A DNA stretch of 60,438 bases from Acidimicrobiia bacterium (GTDB lineage Bacteria; Actinomycetota; Acidimicrobiia; IMCC26256; JAMXLJ01), in assembly GCA_024281095.1 (NCBI GenBank), contig JAMXLJ010000158.1:1-60438 (forward strand). Direction: 5' to 3'. The notes beneath the pieces were generated by a model. It did no database searches and was not told where the DNA came from. It saw only the letters and a program-made list of their open reading frames with translations. Position numbers and translations under genes: made by a program. This document shows positions 14,686 to 24,172 of the stretch, piece by piece; within the stretch, counting starts at the first letter, position 1; every line of letters starts with the position of its first letter.

Positions 14686-15575
14686 GCGACGACGTCCGCG
14701 AGCAGCACGACCACGACGACGACCTCGATGCCATCGGCGACGACGGGGTGGTGACCGGGCTCGACCGCCTGCAGGATCGCCTCGGGTGGCGGTTCCGCGA
14801 CCGCTCCCTGCTGCTCGGCGCGCTGGCCCACCGGTCGTGGTGCGCGGAGCATGTCGACACGGAATCGAACGAACGGCTCGAGTTCCTCGGTGACGCGGTG
14901 CTCGGCCTCGTCGTCACCGACCGCGTGTTCCACCTCTATCCCGAACTGCCCGAGGGCGAGCTCGCCAAGGTCCGCGCGGCCGTCGTGAACGCGGAGGTGC
15001 TCGCACAGCTCGGCGTCGAGGTGGGTCTCGGCCCCGCGCTGTTGTTGGGCAAGGGCGAGGACGCCTCCGGTGGCCGTTCCAAGCCGTCGATCCTCTCCGA
15101 CGCCATGGAGGCGGTCATCGCCGCGGTGTACCTCGACGGCGGATGGGACGCGGCCAACGGGCTCGTGCTGCGCCTGCTCGCGGGTCGGATCGCCGAGGCC
15201 GCAGCCGGCCCGGGCGGCCACGACTACAAGACGCGGCTCCAGGAGCTCGCGGCGCGCCAGTTCGACCGTCTCCCGCGCTACCAGGTGAGCGGGCACGGCC
15301 CCGACCACGCGAAACGGTTCTTCGCGACTGTCCTCCTCGACGGCGAGCCGCGTGGAAGCGGCGAAGGCCGTTCCAAGAAGCAGGCCGAGCAGGCGGCGGC
15401 CAAGGCGGCGTGGCTCTGGCTGCGAAAGGTCGAGGTCGACCCGGACGAGCGCGCCGGAGTGCCCGCCATCCCCGAGGCGGCAGGCGGCGGCGCAGTCCCG
15501 CCCGAGGAAGTCCGCAAGGGGAACGGCCAGGCTGAGCGTGGCTGGGGGGAGGACGCGGATGCCGGAGTTACCTGA
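14682..15575 (+). CDS. rnc: ribonuclease III
   Basis: Cleaves double-stranded RNA during rRNA and mRNA processing. The 297-residue protein has an acidic N-terminal extension (residues 1-25), the signature ERLEFLGDAVLGLVV near 64-78 with catalytic Glu/Asp, a second acidic site at SDAMEAVIAAVYLDGG, and a C-terminal double-stranded-RNA-binding domain (DYKTRLQELAARQ to RSKKQAEQAAAKAAW). A Gly/Pro-rich tail of about 45 residues follows. ATG overlaps the previous stop (ATGA); its 3' end overlaps mutM by 17 nt. Confidence 0.96.
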   Translation: MSDDVREQHDHDDDLDAIGDDGVVTGLDRLQDRLGWRFRDRSLLLGALAHRSWCAEHVDTESNERLEFLGDAVLGLVVTDRVFHLYPELPEGELAKVRAAVVNAEVLAQLGVEVGLGPALLLGKGEDASGGRSKPSILSDAMEAVIAAVYLDGGWDAANGLVLRLLAGRIAEAAAGPGGHDYKTRLQELAARQFDRLPRYQVSGHGPDHAKRFFATVLLDGEPRGSGEGRSKKQAEQAAAKAAWLWLRKVEVDPDERAGVPAIPEAAGGGAVPPEEVRKGNGQAERGWGEDADAGVT

Positions 15576-16398
15576 GGTCGAGGTCGTGCGGCGCGATCTC
15601 GATCGCGAAGTGGCGGGCAAGCGGATCAAGACGGTCGAGACGAACGGCGCCCGTTCGGTGCGCCGTCACAAGAACCGGGCGGAGTTCGCCTCGAAGCTCG
15701 AGGGCAAACGCGTGACGGGTGTCGCGCGCCGGGGGAAGTACCTCCTCGTGCGGCTCGACGGCGGCGACGTGCTCGTGATCCATCTCGGTATGTCGGGGCA
15801 GCTGCTCCGGGCCAAGTCGGCGAAGGAGCCGATGCCGAAGCACACGCACGTCGTCATCACGTTCACACAGGGCGGTCAGCTGCGCTTCGTGGATCCGCGC
15901 ACGTTCGGCGAGATGTTCGTGACGTCCTACGACGACCTCGAGCACCAGGTGGACGAGCTCGCGCATCTCGGGCTCGACCCGCTCGAGCAGACCATGTCGT
16001 GGGAGCGCTTCGGTGAGCTCATCGCGTCGCGGAGCACGAAGCTGAAGACCGCGCTGATGGACCAGACGTTTCTGGCCGGCATCGGCAACATCTACAGCGA
16101 CGAGATCCTGTTCGAGGCGGGGCTGCGGTGGGATCGGCTGACCGACTCGCTGTCTCCCGAAGAGGTGCGGCGGCTGTACCGGGCGATGATGGAGATCCTG
16201 CAGGACGCGGTGAAGTACCGCGGGTCGTCCCTCGCCGACCAGCAGTACGTCGACGTGTTCGGCAAGCCCGGCGAGTATCAGCTGCACCACAACGTGTACG
16301 CGCGCGAAGGTCAGGCGTGCCGGCGTTGCCGCCGGCCGGTCGTGCGCCAACGCGTCGGCGGGCGGTCGACGTTCTTCTGCGACACGTGTCAGGTGTGA
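15559..16398 (+). CDS. mutM: formamidopyrimidine-DNA glycosylase
   Basis: A 279-residue base-excision repair enzyme that removes 8-oxoguanine and nicks the abasic site. Catalytic Pro2 and Glu3 are in PELPEVEVVRRDL; the conserved lysine is in RRGKYLLV; the helix-two-turn-helix is FLAGIGNIYSDEILFEAG; the zinc finger is CRRCRRPVVRQRVGGRSTFFCDTC. GGGGGAGGA stands before ATG 15559, which lies inside the rnc tail. Sits between rnc and smc as in other actinobacteria. Confidence 0.96.
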   Translation: MPELPEVEVVRRDLDREVAGKRIKTVETNGARSVRRHKNRAEFASKLEGKRVTGVARRGKYLLVRLDGGDVLVIHLGMSGQLLRAKSAKEPMPKHTHVVITFTQGGQLRFVDPRTFGEMFVTSYDDLEHQVDELAHLGLDPLEQTMSWERFGELIASRSTKLKTALMDQTFLAGIGNIYSDEILFEAGLRWDRLTDSLSPEEVRRLYRAMMEILQDAVKYRGSSLADQQYVDVFGKPGEYQLHHNVYAREGQACRRCRRPVVRQRVGGRSTFFCDTCQV

Positions 16399-16679
16399 CC
16401 GACCGCAGCCAACGCGCGCGCCGCCGCGTCATCGTTCACGGCCGTGTGCAAGGGGTGTTCTTCCGCGATACGGCCCGGCGTCTCGCGCGCCAGCTGGGTG
16501 TGGCCGGATGGATCCGCAACCGGCCCGACGGCGCCGTCGAGGCGGTCTTCGAAGGGACGGCGGACGCGGTGGACCGCATGACCGACTGGGTTCGCCAGGG
16601 ACCGCGGGGCGCTCGAGTCGACGAGCTGGAGATCGTCGACGAGCCGCCCGCAGGGGACATGGATTTCCGGGTCCAATAG
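16395..16679 (+). CDS. acyP: acylphosphatase
   Basis: A 94-residue enzyme that hydrolyses acyl phosphates. The family motifs VIVHGRVQGVFFRDTARRLA (catalytic Arg in FFR) and GWIRNRPDGAVEAVFEG (catalytic Asn in RN) are intact. GTG 16395 overlaps the mutM stop by 4 nt, so the two are translated in series. This mutM-acyP-smc order is common in actinobacteria. Confidence 0.93.
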   Translation: MTDRSQRARRRVIVHGRVQGVFFRDTARRLARQLGVAGWIRNRPDGAVEAVFEGTADAVDRMTDWVRQGPRGARVDELEIVDEPPAGDMDFRVQ

Positions 16680-16742
16680 GCGATCACGGCGGTCCTGGCG
16701 GCTCCGTCGGTCCAGGTCCCCGGCCGATCGGCGAGCTCTCGC

Positions 16743-16748
16743 TACGCT
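16743..16748 (+). promoter_or_regulatory. candidate -10 element of smc
   Basis: TACGCT lies 30 nt before the smc start, in the 98-nt gap after the acylphosphatase gene. The surrounding GCCGATCGGCGAGCTCTCGC...CTCGGCCGAC has weak dyad symmetry. No -35 element stands out. Confidence 0.3.
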
Positions 16749-16777
16749 CGGCCGACGGACCGAAAGGGGCCCCTCGC

Positions 16778-19700
16778 GTGTTCCTGAAATCGTTGACCCT
16801 GCGGGGTTTCAAGTCGTTCGCCGACAAGACGACGCTCGAGTTCGAGCCGGGGGTCACGGTGGTCGTCGGGCCGAACGGCTCGGGAAAGTCGAACGTCGTC
16901 GACTCGGTCGCCTGGGTGCTCGGGGCCCAGGCCGCTCGCAGCCTGCGCGGCGCCAAGATGGACGACGTCATCTTCGCGGGCACGCCCGACCGGCCGGCCC
17001 TGGGTCGGGCCGAGGTGTCGCTGACGATCGACAACACCGCGGGGCTGTTGCCGATCGAGTTCTCCGAGGTGACGGTCACCCGGACGCTGTTCCGTACCGG
17101 TGAATCCGAGTATCAGATCAACGGCGCTCCGTGCCGGCTGCTCGACATCCAGGAGCTCCTGTCCGACTCCGGCATCGGGCGCCAGCAGCACGTCATCGTG
17201 GGCCAGGGCCAGCTCGACACGATCCTCAACTCGCGTCCGGAGGACCGGCGCGCGGTCGTCGAGGAGGCTGCCGGCATCCTGAAGTTCCGGAAGCGCCGCG
17301 AGAAGGCGGAGCGCCGGCTCGAAGCCACAGAGGGCAACCTGCTGCGCCTGCAAGACCTCGTGCGCGAGGTACGTCGCGGTCTGGGACCGCTGCAGCGCCA
17401 AGCCGATGCGGCGCGCCGCCACGACGGTCTCGTCGAGGAGCTGCGCGACATCAGGTTGCACCTCGCCGGGCACGAGATCGGGGGCCTGCAGACCCGGCGC
17501 GAACGTCTGCGCGACACACGCGTCCGGCACGACGCCGACGACCGCAGCCTGCGGGGCCGGCTCCGTGATCTCGACACCGCGGTGCTCGAGGCCGAACACG
17601 CGTTGAGCGCGCTGGGCGACGACGAGCTGGCCGACGCACTGGTGCGCGTCGAATCATTGCGTGAGCGCGGCCGCGGTCTGCGTGCACTCGCGGCGGAGCG
17701 TCAACGTGGTCTCGAGCGGGAGCTCGCAGCCGCGGCGGACACGGGCGTGGTGGAGACACTCGTCGCCGACGCGGCCGCGTTGCGGGCCGAGCTCGAATCG
17801 GTTGACGGCGAGAGCCGCGCCCTCGAGGAGCCGAGGCGCGAACTGGAGCGGGCCGAGCAGCAGGTCGGGGCGCAGCGCGCGGAGCTCGTCGAGACCGAGG
17901 CCGACGACACGGCCGAGCGACTCGCCGCGGTCCGCCGGGACCTGCAGGCCGGTCGCGAGGCGCTGCAACGGGGCGAGGCCGAGCTCGGCCGGATCGACGC
18001 GCGCCGGCGCGCCACCGAAGAGCGGTTGACGAGACTCGCACAGGAACAACACGACGGTCGGGCCGAGCTCGCCCGGGCCGAGCAGGAAGCCACCGCGCTG
18101 GCCGCGGTGCTCGAGCGGGCCGCGGAGCGCCGCCGCCGCGCCGAGGAAACGCGGCACGACACGGAGGCCGCGTTCCGCCAAGCCGAAGGAGAAGCGCAGC
18201 GCTGGCGGGCACGCGCCGAGGCGCTCACGCAGGCGCTCGACGCCGCACGCGCGCGTACGGGCGCCGCGCGTGTCTCGGGCCTGCGCGGCGTCGTCGGGCC
18301 GCTCGTGGATCACCTCGAGATCGAGCACGGTGCCGAGCTCGCCGTCACGGCCGCACTCGGCGACGCGTTGCGCGCCGTCGTGGTCGACGGTGGAACCGCC
18401 GCGCGTGAAGCGATCGACCGGCTGAAGGCGGGTGACGCCGCCGGGATGCTGCTCGTGTTGCAGGCTGAGGTGCCGTCGGTGCAGGGCCGGTTCGCGCCGT
18501 CGCGCACCCGTCCGCTCGCGGACTGCGTCCGCACCGACGTGCCGTCGCTGCAGGTGACGCTGGCCCGCTTGCTCGACGGCGTGATGCTCGTCGAGGGCGA
18601 CTGGCGCGACGCGCTCGACCTCGCGCTCGCCAATCCCGAGATCGTCGTCGTGACGCGCGACGGCGACTGCTTCGGTGGCGCGCGGGTGTGGCGCGCGGGC
18701 GGTGACGAGCAGGCCGGTGTGACGCAAGCAGCGCTCGAAGAGGCGGCCGAGCGGGCGCGCGCCGCCGACACCGCGCGCGTGAGCGCCGAGCAGGCGTTCG
18801 CGGCCGCACGTGCTGCGCTCGACGAGTCGCAGACGGCCGAGACCGCGGCCCGCGAGGCGGCACGTGCGGGCGCGGAGCGCCGGCACCGCGCCGTGGTCGA
18901 GCTCGAGCAGCTCGACCGCGAGGCACAGGGCCGCACGGTCGAGCTCGAGCAACTCGCCGGCGAGCTGGAGGCGATACGGCGCCGTCACGAATCCGACGAC
19001 GCGCGCGTGGCGGAGCTGCAACTCGTGCTCCCGGGCCTGGAAGCGGCCGAACAGGACGCGCAGGCCCGAGCCGCGCGCCTCGCCGAGGCGCGTGCGGCGC
19101 TCCGAGCCGGCGAGGAGCGCGTCGCGGCGATGCGCCGCGACCTCGAGGTCCGCGCCGCGGCGCTCGACGAGCGACGCGGACTGCTGCAACGCCGCTTGTC
19201 CGAGGTGGAGACCCGCCTCGCGCGTGATCCCGAGGCGCAGGCCGCGGCGGAGCGCCATCGTGCGCAGCTGGCATCGCGGTCGCATGCGTGCCTCTCGTTG
19301 GTGGGCACGCTCGACACGTGGCTCGCGACGATTGCCTCTGTGCACGAACGCGTGAGCGAGCGCCGACGGAAGCGCTCCGAGGAGGCCGGCGCCGCCGGCA
19401 GGCGCCTCGACACGTTGCGCAGTGAGCGAGCCGAGCTCGAGCAACAACTCACCGTGTTGCGCGAGCAGATGTCGCGTGTCGAGATCGAAGAGGCCGAGAC
19501 ACGCATGCGCCTGGAAGCCGCGGTCGAGAAGCTGCGGGCCGACTTCGACTGCGAGCCCGCGGCCGCGCTCGACGCCCCTGCACCGGACGTGCCCGACGGC
19601 ACCACGCTGGCCGGCCGCGCGCGCGAGCTCGAGCGCGAGCTTCGCGTCATGGGGCCGGTGAACCCGCTTGCGCTCCAGGAGTACGACGAGCTGCGCGAGC

Positions 19701-20284
19701 GTCACGACTTCCTGACCGCGCAGCTCGAGGACGTGAAGGAGAGTCGCAAGGAGTTGATGCGCGTCATCCGTGCCGTCGACCGCGAGATCGTCACCGTGTT
19801 CGACGCCGCGTTCCAAGACGTGTCGCGACACTTCGACGCGCTGTTCGCCACCCTGTTCCCGGGTGGCTCGGGGCGGATCTTCCTCACCGACCCCGACGAC
19901 ATGCTCAACACCGGCATCGAGATCGAGGCGCGCCCGTCGGGCAAGAACACCCGTCGGCTCTCGCTGCTCTCCGGTGGTGAGCGATCGCTCACCGCGCTGG
20001 CTTTCCTGTTCGCGGTGTTCCGGGCCCGCCCGTCGCCGTTCTACCTCCTGGACGAGGTCGAGGCCGCGCTCGACGACGTGAACCTGCACCGCTTCCTCGA
20101 CCTGATCCACGAGTTCCGCGACGAAGCACAGCTGCTGATCGTCTCGCACCAGAAGCGGACGATGGAGGCCGCCGACTGTCTCTACGGCGTGTCGATGCCA
20201 CCCGGTGGCTCGAGCCGCGTCGTCAGTCAGCGCATGACGGGCGACGAGGGCCTCTTCACCGCGGCGGCCACGAGCGGGCCGTAA
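16778..20284 (+). CDS. smc: chromosome segregation protein SMC
   Basis: A 1168-residue SMC ATPase that loads with ScpA/ScpB to organise the chromosome. Walker A GPNGSGKSN lies near residue 32 after FLKSLTLRGFKSFADKTTLEF; two long coiled coils flank a hinge at about 515-640 (SGLRGVVGPLVDHLEI, ALGDALRAVVVDG); the C-terminal head has LLSGGERSLTALAFLF and Walker B PFYLLDEVEAALDD. GTG 16778 is preceded by GAAAGGGG. Length is normal. scpA and scpB are not in the window. Confidence 0.97.
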   Translation: MFLKSLTLRGFKSFADKTTLEFEPGVTVVVGPNGSGKSNVVDSVAWVLGAQAARSLRGAKMDDVIFAGTPDRPALGRAEVSLTIDNTAGLLPIEFSEVTVTRTLFRTGESEYQINGAPCRLLDIQELLSDSGIGRQQHVIVGQGQLDTILNSRPEDRRAVVEEAAGILKFRKRREKAERRLEATEGNLLRLQDLVREVRRGLGPLQRQADAARRHDGLVEELRDIRLHLAGHEIGGLQTRRERLRDTRVRHDADDRSLRGRLRDLDTAVLEAEHALSALGDDELADALVRVESLRERGRGLRALAAERQRGLERELAAAADTGVVETLVADAAALRAELESVDGESRALEEPRRELERAEQQVGAQRAELVETEADDTAERLAAVRRDLQAGREALQRGEAELGRIDARRRATEERLTRLAQEQHDGRAELARAEQEATALAAVLERAAERRRRAEETRHDTEAAFRQAEGEAQRWRARAEALTQALDAARARTGAARVSGLRGVVGPLVDHLEIEHGAELAVTAALGDALRAVVVDGGTAAREAIDRLKAGDAAGMLLVLQAEVPSVQGRFAPSRTRPLADCVRTDVPSLQVTLARLLDGVMLVEGDWRDALDLALANPEIVVVTRDGDCFGGARVWRAGGDEQAGVTQAALEEAAERARAADTARVSAEQAFAAARAALDESQTAETAAREAARAGAERRHRAVVELEQLDREAQGRTVELEQLAGELEAIRRRHESDDARVAELQLVLPGLEAAEQDAQARAARLAEARAALRAGEERVAAMRRDLEVRAAALDERRGLLQRRLSEVETRLARDPEAQAAAERHRAQLASRSHACLSLVGTLDTWLATIASVHERVSERRRKRSEEAGAAGRRLDTLRSERAELEQQLTVLREQMSRVEIEEAETRMRLEAAVEKLRADFDCEPAAALDAPAPDVPDGTTLAGRARELERELRVMGPVNPLALQEYDELRERHDFLTAQLEDVKESRKELMRVIRAVDREIVTVFDAAFQDVSRHFDALFATLFPGGSGRIFLTDPDDMLNTGIEIEARPSGKNTRRLSLLSGGERSLTALAFLFAVFRARPSPFYLLDEVEAALDDVNLHRFLDLIHEFRDEAQLLIVSHQKRTMEAADCLYGVSMPPGGSSRVVSQRMTGDEGLFTAAATSGP

Positions 20285-20293
20285 CACCGCCGC

Positions 20294-21343
20294 GTGATCC
20301 CGCCGGCGTTCCTCGCTGCCACCGTCGTCACCACGACGACCAACGACGGATTGACGATCGCGTGCGGCCCGAAGGGCCAGCAAGGGTGGCTCTGCACGAA
20401 CGTGTACCGCCTGACGCACAACCGTGGCGCGGCGGAAGTGGCGGACGCGTTGTCGAAGCCGGTGCGGATCCTCGTGATCCTCGGCGTGGCGTGGCTCCTC
20501 GTTCGGATCACACGACGGCTGGTGCTGCGCGCGTTCCGGCGTGTCGGCGAGGCGGACGACAGGATCAGCGCGCTCCGCCGCCGCTCGGGCCTGTCGTGGC
20601 TCGATACAGGTCCCATCCCGAACGCGCGTCGCGTGCAGCGAGCCGAGACGGTCGGCGCGCTCGTCTCCAGCATCGTCGCCGTCGTCATCTGGGTGATGGC
20701 GGTCGTGAGCGTGCTCGACGTGCTCGGCGTCGCGCTCGGCCCCATCATCGCGGGGGCGGGGATCGTCGGCGTCGCGATCGGGTTCGGGTCGCAGAGCCTC
20801 GTGAAGGACTTCCTCACGGGGATCTTCATGCTCATCGAGGATCAGTACGGCGTGGGCGACGTCATCGACGCGGGCGTGGCGAGCGGCACGGTCGAGGGCG
20901 TGTCCTTGCGGACGACGCGCCTGCGCGACGTCGAGGGCGTCGTCTGGCACGTCCCCAACGGAGCGATCGCGCGCGTCGGCAACAAGTCGCAGCAGTGGTC
21001 ACGCGCGCTCGTCGACGTGATCGTCCCTCCTGGCGCCGATCTGCGTCGCGCGATCGACGTGATCAAGGAGACCGCAGCCGAGCTGTGGCGCGACCCGGAC
21101 TTCGGCCACCTGATGATGGAGGCGCCGGAGGTCTGGGGGGTCGAGGACATCAGCGTGGATCAGGTCAAGATCCGTGTCGTCGCCAAGACGCATCCGTTGG
21201 AGCAGTGGCGGGTCGCGCGCGAGCTGCGCATCCGGATCGCGCTCGCGCTCCAGTCCGCGGGCATCACCGCGTCGGCCTCCGCGGCCGCGACCGACGACCC
21301 ACCCGACACCACCTCGCCGGGGCCCGCGCCGCCTCGGAGCTGA
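20294..21343 (+). CDS. MscS-family mechanosensitive ion channel
   Basis: A 349-residue membrane protein. Helices are visible at about residues 50-70 (ILVILGVAWLLVRI), 115-140 (VGALVSSIVAVVIWVMAVVS) and 145-165, the last being the pore-lining GPIIAGAGIVGVAIGFGSQS typical of MscS. It continues with LVKDFLTGIFMLIEDQYGVGD and the cytoplasmic beta domain (VEGVVWHVPNGAI). An N-terminal segment with two cysteines (IACGPKGQ, WLCTNVY) precedes the first helix and may be extracytoplasmic. It starts 9 nt after smc. Function as a tension-gated osmotic release channel is by family. Confidence 0.9.
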   Translation: MIPPAFLAATVVTTTTNDGLTIACGPKGQQGWLCTNVYRLTHNRGAAEVADALSKPVRILVILGVAWLLVRITRRLVLRAFRRVGEADDRISALRRRSGLSWLDTGPIPNARRVQRAETVGALVSSIVAVVIWVMAVVSVLDVLGVALGPIIAGAGIVGVAIGFGSQSLVKDFLTGIFMLIEDQYGVGDVIDAGVASGTVEGVSLRTTRLRDVEGVVWHVPNGAIARVGNKSQQWSRALVDVIVPPGADLRRAIDVIKETAAELWRDPDFGHLMMEAPEVWGVEDISVDQVKIRVVAKTHPLEQWRVARELRIRIALALQSAGITASASAAATDDPPDTTSPGPAPPRS

Positions 21344-21374
21344 GGTCGGCGTCGAGGGTTCGGAGGGCCGCCGG

Positions 21375-21380
21375 TAGGAT
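21375..21380 (+). promoter_or_regulatory. candidate -10 element of ftsY
   Basis: TAGGAT ends 9 nt before ATG 21390, predicting a leader of about 3 nt. No ribosome-binding site is seen in between. Confidence 0.45.
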
Positions 21381-21389
21381 CGGACCTTC

Positions 21390-22712
21390 ATGGCGAACCT
21401 CCTCGTCATCCTCGCGATCATCGTGCTCGGGCTGCTGCTCGTCGCCCTCGGCATCGGGTTGTCTCGCCGTGCCCAACGCCGTACGCGCGAGATCTCGGAG
21501 CAGCTCGGACTTCCGGTAGAGCAGCCGCCCGCCCCACCCCCACGAGCAGGCCGCGGCCCGGCGCCCGAGGAGGACCGCGACCGCGGGGCACCACCGTCGA
21601 CCGCGCCACCGCCGACGCGGCCCGCGCCGCCGGCTCGCCCTCGCCCCGGTCGTCCCACGCCCACGCGGCCCGAGGCGCCGCCGCCGCCTCCCGTGCCCGA
21701 GGCCGCGCCGGAGCCGCTGACGATCCCGGAGGCGCCGCCGGCTCCCGAGGCGCCACCCGCGCCCACGCCGGCGCCGCCCCGTGTCCGCCCCCGGCTGCGC
21801 GACCGTCTCGGCCGTACACGCGCTGCGTTCAGCGGCTTCCTCACGGATCTGGGCGGCCGGTCGAAGATCGACGACGAGGTCTGGGACGAGCTCGAGGAGA
21901 GCCTGCTGCTCGCCGACGTCGGTATGGCCACCACGACCCGCGTGCTCGCCGACCTGCGCGCCCGGGCCGCCGAGATGAAGGTCTCCGACCCCGCCGACCT
22001 CCTCGAGCTGCTCAAGGCCGAGCTGGTGTCGGTGCTCGAGCCAACCGACCGCGACCTGCGCCTCGACCGCGACGGCCACGGCGCCGCCGACGGTACGAGG
22101 CCGCACGTGTGGATGTTCGTCGGCGTGAACGGGGTCGGGAAGACGACGACGATCGCGAAGCTCGCGCAGCAGGAGGTCGGCGCCGGCCACCGGGTCGTGC
22201 TGGCGGCCGCCGACACCTTCCGCGCCGCGGCCGCCGAGCAGCTCGGCACCTGGGCCGAGCGCGTCGGTGCCGAGCTCGTGCGGGGCCAGGAAGGTGCCGA
22301 CCCAGGTTCGGTGGTGTTCGACGCGATGAGCGCGGCGACAAGTCGCGACGCGGACCTCGTGCTCGTCGACACCGCCGGGCGGCTCCACACCAAGGTCAAT
22401 CTCATGGAGGAGCTGAAGAAGCTGCGGCGCATCGTGGACCGCACCCCCGGCGCGCTGCGCGAGGTGCTGCTCGTCATCGACGCGACCACGGGCCAGAACG
22501 GGCTCGCGCAGGCGCGTCAGTTCACCGAAGCGGTCGACGTCACGGGTGTGGTGCTCACCAAGCTCGATGGCAGCGCGAAGGGCGGCATCGTGCTCGCGAT
22601 CCAGGCCGAGCTCGGTATCCCGGTGAAGGTCGTCGGTATCGGCGAGACCGCCGACGACCTGATCCCGTTCGACCCCGTCGAGTTCGTCGATGCACTGCTC
22701 TCGATGGGCTGA
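21390..22712 (+). CDS. ftsY: signal recognition particle receptor FtsY
   Basis: GTPase that docks SRP-ribosome complexes at the membrane. The 440-residue protein starts with a membrane helix (residues 2-24), as in many actinobacterial FtsY proteins, then a Pro/Ala/Glu-rich linker of about 110 residues, and the NG domain from about residue 140: GVNGVGKTTTIAKLA (P-loop), DTFRAAAAEQL, DTAGRLHTKVNLMEEL and TKLDGSAKGG. Adjacent to ffh, so both SRP GTPases are encoded together. Confidence 0.96.
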   Translation: MANLLVILAIIVLGLLLVALGIGLSRRAQRRTREISEQLGLPVEQPPAPPPRAGRGPAPEEDRDRGAPPSTAPPPTRPAPPARPRPGRPTPTRPEAPPPPPVPEAAPEPLTIPEAPPAPEAPPAPTPAPPRVRPRLRDRLGRTRAAFSGFLTDLGGRSKIDDEVWDELEESLLLADVGMATTTRVLADLRARAAEMKVSDPADLLELLKAELVSVLEPTDRDLRLDRDGHGAADGTRPHVWMFVGVNGVGKTTTIAKLAQQEVGAGHRVVLAAADTFRAAAAEQLGTWAERVGAELVRGQEGADPGSVVFDAMSAATSRDADLVLVDTAGRLHTKVNLMEELKKLRRIVDRTPGALREVLLVIDATTGQNGLAQARQFTEAVDVTGVVLTKLDGSAKGGIVLAIQAELGIPVKVVGIGETADDLIPFDPVEFVDALLSMG

Positions 22713-22726
22713 GCTCGCCACTTCGG

Positions 22727-22732
22727 TACACT
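22727..22732 (+). promoter_or_regulatory. candidate -10 element of ffh
   Basis: TACACT in the 47-nt ftsY-ffh gap predicts a start near 22739 and a leader of about 20 nt. No clear -35 element. Confidence 0.35.
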
Positions 22733-22759
22733 GAGAAACCCTTCCGGGAAGCTCTTCTG

Positions 22760-24085
22760 ATGTTCGACGCTCTCTCCGAACGCTTCGATTCGATCTTCAC
22801 TCGTCTGCGCGGCCGCGGCCGGCTCGACGAGAAAGCCGTCGACGAGGTCGCGCGCGAGATCCGGCTCGCGTTGCTCGAGGCCGACGTCAACGTCCGGGTC
22901 GTGCGCGCGTTCATCAACCGCGTGAAGGAACGAGCGACGGGCGCGGAGGTCACGAAGAGCCTCACGCCCGCGCAGCAGGTCATCAAGATCGTGCACGAGG
23001 AGCTCGTCAACACGCTCGGCGGCACGACCGGCAAGCTCGCCATGAGCTCGAAGCCTCCGACCGTCGTGATGCTCGCCGGGCTGCAGGGATCGGGAAAGAC
23101 GACGGCCGCGGGCAAGCTGGCCCGGCATCTCAAGAGCCAGGGCCTCGGCGTGCTGCTCGTGGCGGCCGACCTCCAACGGCCCGCCGCGGTGGAGCAGCTG
23201 CGCGTGCTCGGTCGGCGCCTCGATCTTCCGGTGCATTCCGCCGGCGACGGCGTGCCGGCCGATCCCATCGCGGTCGCGCGCACGTCGCTCGACGAGGCCG
23301 CGCGTCTGGGCCGCAACGTCGTGATCGTCGACACCGCAGGCCGGTTGCAGGTCGACGAGGAGCTCATGGACGAGCTGCGTCACGTGCGCGACGCCGTGCA
23401 ACCGCACGACACCTTGCTCGTGGTCGACGCGATGACCGGTCAGGAGGCGGTCAACGTCGCCGAGTCGTTCGACCAGGCGGTCGGCCTCGACGGCGTCATC
23501 CTCTCGAAGATCGACGGCGACGCGCGTGGCGGCGCGGCGCTGTCGGTGAAGGAGGTCGTCGGCAGGCCGATCCTCTTCGCGGGCACGGGGGAGAAGCTCG
23601 AGGACTTCGAGCCGTTCCACCCCGACCGTATGGCCAGCCGGATCCTCGGCATGGGCGACATGCTCACGCTGATCGAGAAGGCCGAGGCCGCGTTCGACAA
23701 GACCCAGACCGCCAAGACCGAGGAACGCCTGCGCAAAGGCCAATTCACGCTCGAGGACTTCCTCGACCAGATGCGGCAGGTGCGCAAGATGGGCCCGCTG
23801 CAGAACATCGTGAAGATGATGCCGGGGCTCCCCAAGGAGCTGAAACAGGCGCAGGTCGATGAAGCCGAGATCGCGCGTGTCGAGGCGATCATCTGCTCGA
23901 TGACGCCGGCGGAGCGGCGCGATCCATCGGTGATCAACGGCTCGAGACGCCTCCGGATCGCCTCGGGGAGCGGCACCACCACGCAGGACGTGAACCAGCT
24001 GCTCAAGCAGTTCAAAATGGTCCAGCAGATGATGCGATCGGTCGCCCAGGGCAAGCGTCCGAAGATGCCGATTCCGGGCCTGTAG
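22760..24085 (+). CDS. ffh: signal recognition particle protein Ffh
   Basis: The 441-residue SRP54 GTPase that binds signal sequences and 4.5S RNA. It has an N domain (FDALSERFDSIFTRLRGRG), the P-loop GLQGSGKTTAAGKLA, ADLQRPAAVEQL, DTAGRLQVDEELM and SKIDGDARGGAALS, then the Met-rich M domain (TLEDFLDQMRQVRKMGPLQN, FKMVQQMMRSV) ending PKMPIPGL. ATG 22760 is the only sensible start; GGGAAG lies about 11 nt upstream. Confidence 0.97.
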   Translation: MFDALSERFDSIFTRLRGRGRLDEKAVDEVAREIRLALLEADVNVRVVRAFINRVKERATGAEVTKSLTPAQQVIKIVHEELVNTLGGTTGKLAMSSKPPTVVMLAGLQGSGKTTAAGKLARHLKSQGLGVLLVAADLQRPAAVEQLRVLGRRLDLPVHSAGDGVPADPIAVARTSLDEAARLGRNVVIVDTAGRLQVDEELMDELRHVRDAVQPHDTLLVVDAMTGQEAVNVAESFDQAVGLDGVILSKIDGDARGGAALSVKEVVGRPILFAGTGEKLEDFEPFHPDRMASRILGMGDMLTLIEKAEAAFDKTQTAKTEERLRKGQFTLEDFLDQMRQVRKMGPLQNIVKMMPGLPKELKQAQVDEAEIARVEAIICSMTPAERRDPSVINGSRRLRIASGSGTTTQDVNQLLKQFKMVQQMMRSVAQGKRPKMPIPGL

Positions 24086-24172
24086 GCTGCGTTGTTTGCT
24101 CTGTAGGCTTGACGCCTTGCACCCCGCCCCCCGCTCCGGGCCCGGCACCTCGAGGGAAGGACACCCGCAACC

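Noticed and set aside
14400-14893. Alternative frame over the acyl carrier protein beginning at ATG 14401
   Set aside because: Its translation is Arg/Ser/Thr-rich without domains, while the GTG 14386 frame gives a clear carrier-protein fold.
17654-20950. Very long open frame (1098 codons) on the minus strand opposite smc, and similar ones opposite cdsA (39226-42069) and pckG
   Set aside because: They mirror the codon structure of the real genes in GC-rich DNA, have Arg/Ala/Gly-heavy translations and no recognisable domain.
24082-24112. Direct repeat CTGTAGGCT at the end of ffh and 20 nt downstream
   Set aside because: Nine bases, one copy containing the stop codon and the other a plausible -10 element; chance is sufficient.
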